A stretch of 64,000 nt of DNA from Melieria omissa (Eukaryota; Arthropoda; Insecta; Diptera; Ulidiidae), in the NCBI GenBank assembly GCA_963971225.1, contig OZ020269.1, forward strand, positions 29,429,783 to 29,493,782, read 5' to 3'. Below the pieces are notes generated by a model. The model was not told the origin of the DNA. It saw nothing but the letters and a program-made list of their open reading frames with translations, and searched no databases. This document shows, one piece after another, positions 18,059 through 26,809 of this stretch. Within the stretch, counting starts at the first letter, position 1, and the number at the start of each line of letters is the position of its first letter. The position numbers were made by a program, and so were the translations under genes.

Positions 18059-19887
18059 TACATAGGACACCATTGTAATATTACTTTCGTGGAAGCCAAA
18101 TGTTGTTGTTTGAGGTTTACGAGTTTTACCTTTTTTAAATTCCAATGGTATGAATGTTTTATTTGATCTACATGTACCTACATAACCAATGTTCTTCAAA
18201 TGCTGTACTCCGCTCAATGTAGTAAAAAAGTTGTCTGCACAAATTGTCCTGCCAGTGTTAGCGTATTTAGAACAAAGCTCAATTAAAACTTGCTCTCCTT
18301 GACCTACAGCTCGAGGTGCATCTGGTTCTCGACCAGTGTAAAATATACCTTTCAACGGAAAATGGTGTTTTGCATCACATGACCAAAATATTTTTAAACC
18401 ATACTTTGCTGAAAAGAAAAAGAAATAAATAAGTTAAGTAGTAACAAATTAAATAAAGTCAAGAAATTACCTGGCTTATCTGGATTGTACTGAATAAACT
18501 TTGCTCTTCCACGATACGGGAACAGTTGTTCGTCAACCGTAATATTATCGTGCGGTTTGTAATTGTGTTGCAAATTTTGATTCAAAATAAGCCAAACATC
18601 CGTTACGGGTGCAGCTCTATCATTTTTCAATCGATATTCTCGTGTATTACCATTATCAAATCGTATAAAACGCGTGATGGATTGGAATCTGTTGCGAGCC
18701 ATTGTTGCTCGGAAAATTGGAAGATTCGAAGTTTTCCATAATAGTGAACAGTGTTGCATGTTGTTACTCGTTACCCCAGCCATAATTAGTAATCCAACAT
18801 AAGCGAATAATTCTATTTCAGTGAGGTTTTTCCACACTTTTGGTGGCTTTGTTGGATTATTACGATTGTATGAATCACAAGCAGCTGTTGCTTTTCGATT
18901 AGTCTCTATGATTGTAATATATACCATTTCTGGTGAGAAAAACTTTTTAAAAACTTCTACTGGTACAGCGCATTTGTCAATTGGACCACCTCCGCTTTGA
19001 CGCAAAATGTTATGAGAACGAATTCTACCACTTTGTGGCTCTTCTCTTGACCACTTAGTCCCATCTTTACCATAAAAAAACCAGCCGGTTCAATAACGTG
19101 CTCAGCATGTTGTTGTTCATACTGAACTGATCGAATATCGTCATCATAATCCCCTTCGTCATCGCTGTCTTCCTCTTGAATTACTTCAACGACCATTTCT
19201 TCATCAGCATCAGAAGCTTGGTCGTCTTTAGCGTCCAGAAGATAATTGTCATCTCCGTAATCATTATTTTCAGCAGAAAATGAATTGATATTTTCATTTT
19301 GATGCTCTAGATCATTGGCTTGTGCTATTGCTTCTATTATTCTTTCGTAGAAATCCTCCTCTCTTATTTGACCCCTGCGACGAAGATCAAAAAGGATGTC
19401 TACCTCGTCCTCAAAATTCCATTCTCTTCCTTCCATCTTAGCCGCAGGAAACACCAAATCCAATTGATAACAAAACCAGAGTTAATCCGACAAATACTTC
19501 TTTTCACTTTTGGAGCACAATTGAATTGTTACAAAAAATCGACCACCACCAGTGAATATTCGTAATTGAATGCCAATTTTGACTATGTTCAAACGATCAT
19601 TTGCAACGAAAATAACCCCATATGCAATTAAAAGTCGCAACGAGTGGAAAAACTTGGAGCAGGTAGATTTTTCGTCAACTAACTTATGACATGATCACAT
19701 GGGAGCGCACGAAAGAAAGGCTTCAAATTGGGTCAGATGGAAAAACCTAGTTGAAGCGCTATGCTCCTACGGAGGCTGAATAAGGAACAAACGGAAAAAA
19801 CCATTTATAAACAATTCTGACACCAATTATGTCGCAAATAACAAAAAACACTGAAAATAACAGGCAACTTTGTATGAAAATACACCA

Positions 19888-20092
19888 GGTCTGGCCAGAC
19901 CATAGGGGGTTCAACTAAGGGGTATAAATACGTTTTGCACGATTCTCGCCTTGTTTTTGTAAAAATTTTGTTCATGTATTGGTTTTTGTGCTTAGAAAGG
20001 ATAAGTTGAGGATATCATGAAATATGAACCAGATAGCTTTACTACAACCTTACTAAAAGTGGACCCAAAGTTCAATATGGTCTGGCCAGACC
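19888..20092. repeat. Right subterminal palindromes of the piggyBac element
   Basis: Two exact copies of the palindrome GGTCTGGCCAGACC at 19888-19901 and 20079-20092, spaced 191 bp apart, the outer one about 18 bp from the tip. Confidence 0.85.
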
Positions 20093-20114
20093 TGGGTGGG
20101 CACACAAGGGTTAA

Positions 20115-20810
20115 GCAAAGTAAATTTCTTGTTTTTGCTTACCAATTTAGCTCAAATTGAAAACTGTCGTCATAAAAACAGGCATACTTTTTGTGTGCTG
20201 GTCTGAAGTATAAGCAAAGCAACAAACCAAAAAACTGTTGTTTATTAAAAAAAAAATAAAAATCTGTGCATATTTTGAGGCTCTAATTTTTTTAAGGAAA
20301 AAGTGTGAAAATTGATGAAAATCACGATGGCACATTTTTCCTATTATTTCGATAATAATGGGAACCACGCCAAATAAATTGTCTGCGTTGTATTATTTGA
20401 TGTTTCCGCTTTCATTTAACACCTAACTCATTAATAGATTTAAGAAAAATGTGCATGTTTTTGACCATCCAAGAAAACGCCTTGAAATTCCATATTTTCC
20501 GACTTTGAGGTCCAATTACCGCGGAATCGTAAAACCTATAAAAATAAATTACATTGGAAAAGAAGCCGTGAGGTGTTGTAAATGCCACAAAGAGAAAACC
20601 ATGTCAACCGGTTTATTGGTTTAGAAATTACAATCGAAAACGTGAAAAAAGATAGGGAAAATCCGAAAAAGTGACACGCCCATTTTTTGCGAAAACGGAA
20701 ACTAAGTTTTAAAAACGGTTTGCGGATTCGAAATCAGCGGTACCCAATTACCCTAGAACTGATGTCAAACCCAGAAAAGCCGACCAAAAGTCGAAATTTG
20801 TTGCCCTGTG
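20115..20810 (-). repeat. Right long terminal inverted repeat of the outer transposon (outer part)
   Basis: Inverted match to 8393-9056. Its inner part is displaced to 11430-11510 by the piggyBac insertion. It ends TTGTTGCCCTGTG and is followed by TTA. Confidence 0.88.
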
Positions 20811-20813
20811 TTA

Positions 20814-21309
20814 GTACTAATTTCGCTTTTTTCTTTCTGACGTCGAAATTCTTTTAAAAGGACTTTGAAATTTCAAGGACATCAAAATGTCGTTCAAAAC
20901 ATTATTTAAAAATTGAAGGAAAATAAAGAATAAAGTTGCATTTTTTTAGTGTTGAGTTCAAATTGTTTTTTCTTTTTGCTAGTGCAGTTGTTGCAGATTG
21001 TGAATACCTTAATTGCATGTGGAATAGCGCTGTGGCATGTGATGTGGTCAAGCATTGTGTTACATGCTTTGAGCGTATAATGGCTCCTATTATATTGGAC
21101 CAGTGATGACTATTCCGCTACTCACGATTGATTTCGCAAAATGCAAATTATGCGTTGGCATTGGCATCAGACAGGCAATTTGGTTGGCCCTGACGATGAC
21201 CAATTGAGCAACAGGATAGCAATCATACAACAGATGACAGCGTCATTTGGCAAAGTTCTCAGTCGTTGTAGAATTTTTCATATTTTCCACTTAGAAAATA
21301 TAAACTTTG
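20814..21309. other. Non-coding stretch between two transposons
   Basis: AT-rich, no recognised gene or repeat. The 172-bp array that flanks the outer transposon on its left does not visibly continue here. Confidence 0.5.
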
Positions 21310-21311
21310 TA

Positions 21312-22268
21312 AGGGAGAGGGCTGGGTTGTGAACAGGGGTTTTGTTTTTTGGCTCTAACTTTTCACAAAATAAAGATATCGAAAAATCGAAGATACCGTT
21401 GGAAAGGTGAATATATAACGCAACTTTGTTATGAAGACAGATTACCGTTTTGATTGAAATTTAACTCTCTACGTCCAATTTTCTAAGAACGTGATTTTTC
21501 GCTTTTTCAAAAAAGTGGCTGGGTTGTGAACCATCTGGAAAATCCCTATTAAAGTCGGAAAATACGAAGAAAACACCCGTAATTTCTAAGTACATTGAGA
21601 ATTTATTTAATCAGGAAGCCTCAAGAGGTGAAAAAAAGTTATAATGACGCCTCTTAGGCCAAAAAATCGCAAGGAATGAAACTGCTCAATTTTTTAAATT
21701 TTCATCCTAATCTGTGTCGGAATGTTTGCATGTGAAATACGAACGTGTTCTCGTATTGGCTCACTTCAAGTGAACACAACGAAATCGAGTGAAATTATAT
21801 AAAATGACTTTATTTTTATATATCCGTCCATATTTGACAGTGTTAGAACAAATGTAGTACGAAAAACAGGTGGTTCATAACCCAGCCACCTCAGTGGTTC
21901 ACAGCCCAACCACGATGCCATTTTGGAAACTTTAAAATAAACGACACTTCCAATCATAATTCGACATAAACAAATATTGCATCGTAAAATAGAATCAAAA
22001 CACTAAATAAACATGTATTACACAGACTTTTTGCAATAAGCTCAGTCACTAAGATAGCACTTTAAAGAAAAGCCAACAAGTTTTCGCAGTCGATTTTCAA
22101 ACACGATGTCTTTCAAACTCGATTGCTGCCACAAGCAATACGTGTTTGTACTTCGGTGTAACCACAAAAGCAGAGTCATATCATAAGACAAAATTGACAG
22201 TTGAAAGATTGGCGAATGGCGATAGGGAAAGAAAAAACGGCAATGGTTCACAACCCAGCCCTCTCCCT
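21312..22268. mobile_element. 957-bp MITE with TA flanks and internal copies of its own terminus
   Basis: The ends are inverted copies of AGGGAGAGGGCTGGGTTGTG followed by AAC, each next to TA (21310-21311 and 22269-22270). The core motif GGCTGGGTTGTGAACCA recurs inside at about 21520-21537 and, inverted and paired, at about 21868-21915. There is no transposase reading frame. TA flanks suggest mobilisation by a Tc1/mariner-type or similar TA-targeting enzyme, but the superfamily is not certain. Confidence 0.8.
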
Positions 22269-22270
22269 TA

Positions 22271-23430
22271 CAATTTTCTTCCATAAGAATTATTTTAAGT
22301 AATGAACACAGCTCTAAAAATACTCAACTTTGTGTAATTAAGCTGGCAGTGCTTTTGCATTCATGTCCTACTCGAATAACGGTAATATCGAAATTAATTC
22401 CAAACATTTACACGATTGAAGAAATAAATTTAATTAAGAGCAACTTTAAGTCCTTTCATGTGGATGCTGCTGCCATTACGTCACGCAAGGCGCGAGTCTC
22501 GTTAGTCGTTCGACGTCAGTCAGCGTTGCGTGCACTCGCCGCACGGCGATCTGGTGCGCCAAGTGAGTGCCTCGTGTGCGCCGCTTAACTGCTTCCAACA
22601 AATTAACTTTGCCGGCACTTCTCATTCGACTTCAGTTGCAGTTTCATTGCGGCGCAGCACTTGTGGCGCCTTGGCTGCGCAGTTCATAATTAGACGTGCT
22701 CGCGTTTTGCCCACTTTACGCGATGGCTATGTAGTTGCCACCACATACTCACACACCTACACACCTACAAACTCACTCACATGCACACATTTGTGAGCGC
22801 CGGTGCATGCAGTAATTTTCGTCGCGGCGGAAACTCGACAGCGCTACCTGGTATTTGCTGCCGCCGCCGCTTTGCCGCTGAAACCCACTTGAGTGCATGC
22901 ATAGACTGGTGTGGGCGTGGGCGTGAGTTTGCGTTGGTCTAAATCATGCATTAAAATGTTGTGCAACAGCACAGTGTGTGCCACACCTGCTGACGCTGTT
23001 GTACGCTTAGTTACATTCGAAAATCACGATCTGTGTTGGCGGCATTGGGGCGCGCCACGTTGTGTTGTCTGTCACATGAAATATGCACCCGACGAAGCCA
23101 ACTGTGTTGCGTGCTGAGAGCAATTTTCTTTAAATACTTTACGCCCGAAACAAAGCAACACAAAATTGTCAGCAGCACTTTTGGTTTCTTGATATGCGAG
23201 TACACGGCAAAAAAAATGTAGACCAACATTTGGTCAATGTGCGGTGGTTAGTAAATTATTTTTTATTATTATTATTAATTTATTAAATATTTATCATTAT
23301 TAATTTGATAAAAGGCATTGATTCAATAAAGAATATTGAAAAAAATTCCACCTAAATGTATGCAATGAAAAATGTTTTATCATTTAAAGAACGCACTCGA
23401 ACTCAGGAAGCTCCTAACATACTTTTAGGC
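22271..23430. other. Non-coding region with a GC-rich core
   Basis: From about 22470 to 23110 the sequence is much more GC-rich than its surroundings. Frames are open on several strands at once with no domain. It could be host regulatory or untranslated-exon DNA; nothing in it proves this. Confidence 0.45.
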
Positions 23431-23435
23431 AAATG

Positions 23436-24034
23436 TATAGGGTGTTTTTTTAGAGGTTTGTTTTTCGAATAGAGATAAAACTGGCATTTTGTGGTCAAAT
23501 CTGGCAACTCTAATGTCATTTATGTTCAGTTTGGTTTGCCATTTCATCATGAACAGGTTGACAAAAGAACAACGCTTGCAAATCGTGCAAATTTATTTCG
23601 AAAATAATGGTTCAGTTCGCGAAGTTTACCGCTCCGTCCATTTTATGGTCGACATAATCGTCCATCAGAGCAATTAATTCAGTTAACCATGGGTCGTTTT
23701 CGCACTACGTTTACTCTGTGTGATAATACGCATCCGCAGAGACGTCGAACAGTGCGCACCGAAGAAACAATTGCCGCTGTAGAGCAAAATGTTGAAGAGG
23801 ACCCGAATGAATCGATTCGCCACCGTGCACAGCAATTGGAGCTGGTTGAAAATTGGACCTGTAGAATTGGCTTTATTCGTGCCAGCCGCGGCGGCCACAT
23901 GCCCGAAATCATATTTAAACATTAATGGCATAAAATTATCCTTCCAATAAAGCCAAATTGATGGAAATTAAAACGATTTTCTTGTGTTTTATTTCAATTC
24001 GAAGTTCTATACCTCTAAAAAAAAACACCCTATA
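23436..24034 (+). mobile_element. Internally deleted IS630/mariner-type element
   Basis: Inverted ends of about 20 bp (TAGGGTGTTTTTTTAGAGG and its complement CCTCTAAAAAAAAACACCCTA) meet TA dinucleotides outside (23436-23437 and 24033-24034); overlapping TATA makes the exact edge uncertain by 2 bp. Transposase fragments lie in order between them. At about 0.6 kb it is a deletion derivative of a family member roughly twice as long. Confidence 0.82.
23550..23925 (+). pseudogene. mariner-type transposase remnant (both termini, core deleted)
   Basis: The N-terminus MNRLTKEQRLQIVQIYFEN and the following HTH region are typical of an insect IS630/mariner family. After a frame change at about 23640-23690 the reading resumes (RTEETIAAVEQNVEEDP, then SIRHRAQQLEL). 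It then jumps directly to the C-terminal tail (VENWTCRIGFIRASRGGHMP, ending near 23925). The whole catalytic core is missing, so this copy is dead. Confidence 0.78.
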
Positions 24035-24238
24035 GTACTCTGCTAAAAATACTTAAAATCGAACCATTTTTATTTTGTCTGCAGACTTTGAATTAAAATC
24101 GGTTATAAATTGTTAATTAATTATTACATTAAATCAATTTATTAATTATTTATTAATATTAAAATTTATATTTTTATGTCAATTATTTCTTGGATTGAAT
24201 TAAATTAAAAAAGCGATGATAAATAATGAAAAATAATA

Positions 24239-24277
<39 letters not shown>

Positions 24278-24690
24278 TAAAATATGTACCACCCAAAAGT
24301 ATGCAATCAAATTTTTAATCTTTAAATCCTTGGGTATGGGTGGCACTAAGCCTTCACGGGCAGTACCCATTCTTCCAGTTGGAGGATGTGTCTAAATAGA
24401 AGGTTCGTACCAAGTTTCATTGATCTGCGACTTGTAGTTCTATAGCTGTACCGCAAAATGTGGTTGAAAAAAAGTGCCATATCCTTTGTTCAACGCCCAT
24501 GAAAGTTTAGATACCAGTGAAACAACACATCTAAATGAGGACACTATACCAAATTTCGAAGCATTAAATTTTTTATATATTTAACTAATTAAGATTAAAG
24601 GACGAAAGTCCTTGAGATATTTTTATTCAAAAAAACAACTATTGGAAATTTCCAAGGATATTCAGGGATAAAGTTTTAAAAGGACATTTT
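24035..24690. other. AT-rich stretch with AAT microsatellite
   Basis: No gene recognised; an (AAT)n run occupies about 24231-24280. Confidence 0.6.
24231..24280. repeat. (AAT)n microsatellite
   Basis: Near-perfect AAT repeat with AAAT interruptions at its edges. Confidence 0.9.
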
Positions 24691-24696
24691 CAATAC

Positions 24697-25539
24697 CTCT
24701 ACCTCGCTCTAGTGCGGTGTGGTGGTGCGTTGTCATCGAGGAAAATCACTTTGTGTTGCCTGGCTTCATATTCTGGGCATTTTTGGCGTATAGCACGGTT
24801 CAAATCGGCCAATTGTTGTTGGTAACGTTCACCGTTAACCGTTTCACCAGGTTTTAGAAGGTCATACCATATGACACCACGCTGGTCCCAGAAAACACAT
24901 AGCATGGCCTTCTTTCCGAAGCGATCTGGCCTTGCGGTCGATTGCGCACTTTCGCCGCGGTTAACATACGATCTTTTTCGTTTGGGATTCTTGAAATAGA
25001 CCCACTTTTCATCACCAGTTACGATTCGATGCAAAAACGACTTTCTTTTGTACCGGGCGAGCAGCATTTCACAAGTGGTTTTTCGGTTTTCTTGCTGCCT
25101 TTCAGTCAGTTCATGTGGCACCCATCTACCGACCTTTAAAATTTGTCCCATTGCTTTTAAACGTTTTCCGACGGTTAACACCCAATTGTTCTGCGAGCTG
25201 TTCTTGCGTTTGGCCATCATCTTCATCGAGCAATGCTTGCAATTCGGCGTCTTCAAACTTTTTTGGTGGCCGGCCACGCTCCTCGTTTCTCACATCAAAA
25301 TCACCACTTTTAAATTTATTGAACCACTCGTTACACTGTGTGCGACCAAGAGCATGCTCGCCGTAAGCTTCCACAAGCATTCGATGCGATTCAGAAGCGT
25401 TTTTCTTCAAATGGTAACACAAAATTAACTGTGTCCGCAAATCGTAATTTGTAGGCACGTAATCCGACATTTTCCGGAGCGTCAAACAATGCGTTGTTGG
25501 ATGAAACTTGACAAATTGTGAACTGAATATTGTTGACAT
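24697..25539 (-). pseudogene. mariner transposase (DD34D type), frameshifted and 3'-truncated
   Basis: The N-terminal part (from 25539 or the internal MSDYVPTNYDLR start at 25470) runs through the HTH region (TQCNEWFNKFKSGDFDVRNE, GRPPKKFEDAELQALLDEDD) to AEQLGVNRR near 25165. There a one-base loss shifts the frame, and the protein continues as TVGKRLKAMGQILKVGRWVP. The catalytic blocks RIVTGDEKWVYF (first D) and KVIFLDDNAPPHRT (second D) are intact. Sequence similarity ends about 24700, before the YSPDLAPSDYHLF-type block with the third D, so the 3' third of the element is missing. This is the best preserved of the window's decayed mariners. Confidence 0.88.
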
Positions 25540-25829
25540 CTGACAGAAGAAGTAAACATGACATTTGGTACGGTTCCGAAGTTTATAAATATTCGGCTAT
25601 TTACCGCTAGATGTCGTTACCGGTTTCATAGGCGCATAGGCCCTGGTAAACATGTCCTTGACAAAAAAAATAATCTTGATCCTATGATCCGAAGTAAATT
25701 CATAGGTTGGGGTTAGGCTATGGTGGCTGCCTCTGTAAGCGAGACACTCGAAGGTCTATTAAGAGGCCCATTGTGATACCAGATACTTCAATGTTTTTTC
25801 CGTTTTTTCCGTGTATTACAACACACTTT

Positions 25830-26040
25830 TCAAGCATATTGGGGAAGGGGGAGTGGACTTGCAGTTTAACGCCGAATCCCAGCGGCAGTTGCCAGTGTTT
25901 CTTTCACACTTGGAGGTTTTGCTTTTGCGCCTTTGTGCGATTCTTGTAGATGAGCGATTCGCCAGTCGAACTAGGATTCTAACCTAAAGCCTCTGGTATG
26001 AGAAGTCAACCGGCAAGTAAAGGTCTAACTATCTAAAGGG
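25830..26040 (-). mobile_element. tRNA-derived SINE (copy 3), longest copy
   Basis: On the minus strand it reads CTTCTCATACCAGAGGCTTT, then a B-box-like GGTTAGAATCC, CATCTACAAGAATCGCAC and a downstream body ending near GGGATTCGGCGTTAAACTGC. The head matches the copies at 3701 and 35315; the body shows what the full unit looks like beyond the tRNA-like part. Confidence 0.6.
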
Positions 26041-26076
26041 AATTTAATTGTGTTTGCATGAAATTAAAGGCTTTAA

Positions 26077-26357
26077 TCCTGCTTAGATAAGGTACGTCTG
26101 CGAGACGTACGTCTTTTGAATTTCTCTGTCTTTCTCTCTCAATCGTCAATTTAAATTTTATTTTTATTTTACTAAAAAAACATTATTTTACTTCAAAAAT
26201 GATTTGATGTTAACAGAAATTCATCAAATAAATGATCTCAATAAGAAAATTATCAATATTCCTCCTAACAACACTGTTAAAAGGATATAAACTAGCATAC
26301 GCCTCTCAGACGTATCGTCATTTTTTAAGTAAAAAAAATAACGTTATCTAATTAGGG
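26077..26357. mobile_element. piggyBac-like MITE, 281 bp, TTAA-flanked
   Basis: TTAA lies on both sides (26073-26076 and 26358-26361), and the inverted ends share (T/C)CCT..TTAGATAA.G. Inside each end is an ACGTCTG(C)GAGACGT-type palindrome (left) or its diverged partner (right), echoing the subterminal palindromes of the 8.6-kb piggyBac element. No coding capacity. Confidence 0.75.
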
Positions 26358-26371
26358 TTAAGCATAGTTAG

Positions 26372-26533
26372 CAGTGGCGGAATCAGGGGGGTGTTTTGGG
26401 GGTTGAAACCCCCTCGAAATATTTGGATCGCCTACAAAACTATTACAACAAATTAAAAGGAATTCAACAAATATTAAAGAATTACTTTTTGAAACCCCCG
26501 CCACCCCGAAATATTTTTCTGAATCCGCGCCTG
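26372..26533. mobile_element. Small hAT-like MITE, 162 bp
   Basis: The inverted ends CAG(T/G)(G/C)GCGGA(A/T)TCAG match at about 12 of 15 positions, followed inside by G-rich and C-rich segments (GGGGGTTGAAACCCCC). The flanking 8 bp agree only partly, so the duplication is not proven. Its layout resembles the larger hAT element at 29994, suggesting a related family. Confidence 0.5.
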
Positions 26534-26539
26534 ATAGAA

Positions 26540-26800
26540 TGATCCGGAACAGAAGATTTTCACTTCGACTGCCTTCGTTTGAGGTAAATTTTTCACCAGC
26601 AAAATCATTCGCCATGGACAGAACCAAACTAAAAGATGGATACATAAAAGGCTACCAATTGAACTCCCGAAGCTTCTGGCGAGTGACTACCGATTTGTTG
26701 TCCTGCTGGAACAAAATTCCTGCCTTGCTTTCTTCAGACAGTCCAGTTGTTGACAGTCTGAATTCGAATTAAGAAGGTTGTAGAAGAGTAGTTCAAAGTA
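26540..26800 (-). pseudogene. mariner transposase C-terminal fossil
   Basis: The minus strand reads SMANDFAGEKFTSNE and the neighbouring block, which I recognise as the mariner region before the C-terminal tail; the same block recurs in the fossil at 43850. Frame breaks are numerous. It lies immediately beside the 162-bp hAT-like MITE. Confidence 0.5.
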
Positions 26801-26809
26801 GATAATTTT

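Larger units (their letters stand above)
11902..19436 (-). pseudogene. piggyBac transposase, three exons, one frameshift and a LOA insertion
   Basis: piggyBac transposases excise precisely at TTAA with a DDD core (DDE_Tnp_1_7) and end in a cysteine-rich domain. Exon 1 (19436-18471) opens with MEGREWNFEDEVD and an acidic stretch and contains NITVDEQLFPYRGRAKF (first D). A one-base loss in the A7 run at 19074-19080 breaks the frame just before the GKDGTKWS block. Intron 1 is 18470-18409 (62 bp, GT-AG, joining PDKPA to KYG). Exon 2 carries TICADNFF (second D), is interrupted by LOA after ITMVSYV, and resumes at 12585 with KGGVDVMDQML (third D). Intron 2 is 12159-12100 (60 bp, phase 0). Exon 3 (12099-11902) encodes the Cys/His-rich tail (CKQNCQQCKDKRHTKTRF and further cysteine pairs). 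All three catalytic aspartates survive, so the damage looks recent. The start could instead be nine codons upstream, at 19463. Confidence 0.92.
11511..20110 (-). mobile_element. piggyBac transposon, interrupted by a LOA retrotransposon
   Basis: TTAA flanks both ends (11507-11510 and 20111-20114). The tips are inverted copies of C(C/T)CTTGTGTGCCCACCCA. Sequence either side of the two TTAA sites joins smoothly into the outer element's inverted repeat, which confirms the boundaries. Subterminal palindromes GGTCTGGCCAGACC occur twice on the right (19888-19901 and 20079-20092), with a related GGTCTGGGCAGACC copy on the left (11554-11573). Removing the 5.5-kb LOA insert and one 5-bp duplication leaves about 3.1 kb, within the usual piggyBac range. 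Confidence 0.93.
8393..20810. mobile_element. Outer DNA transposon with long inverted repeats, split by a nested piggyBac/LOA insertion
   Basis: The left arm (8393 to about 9145) matches, inverted, the right arm, which runs 11430-11510 and resumes at 20115-20810 once the piggyBac insertion is removed. The tips are CAC(T/A)G(A/G)(T/G)CAACA in both arms, and TTA lies immediately outside each (8390-8392 and 20811-20813), consistent with a 3-bp target duplication. Without the insert the element is about 3.8 kb and carries one intact gene on the minus strand. CACTG-like tips with a 3-bp duplication recall the CMC (CACTA/Mirage/Chapaev) group, but I could not tie the protein to any named superfamily. 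Confidence 0.82.

Noticed and set aside
21766..21957. Open frame with a repeated WLGCEP/WLGYEP motif
   Set aside because: The motif is the MITE terminal sequence read twice.
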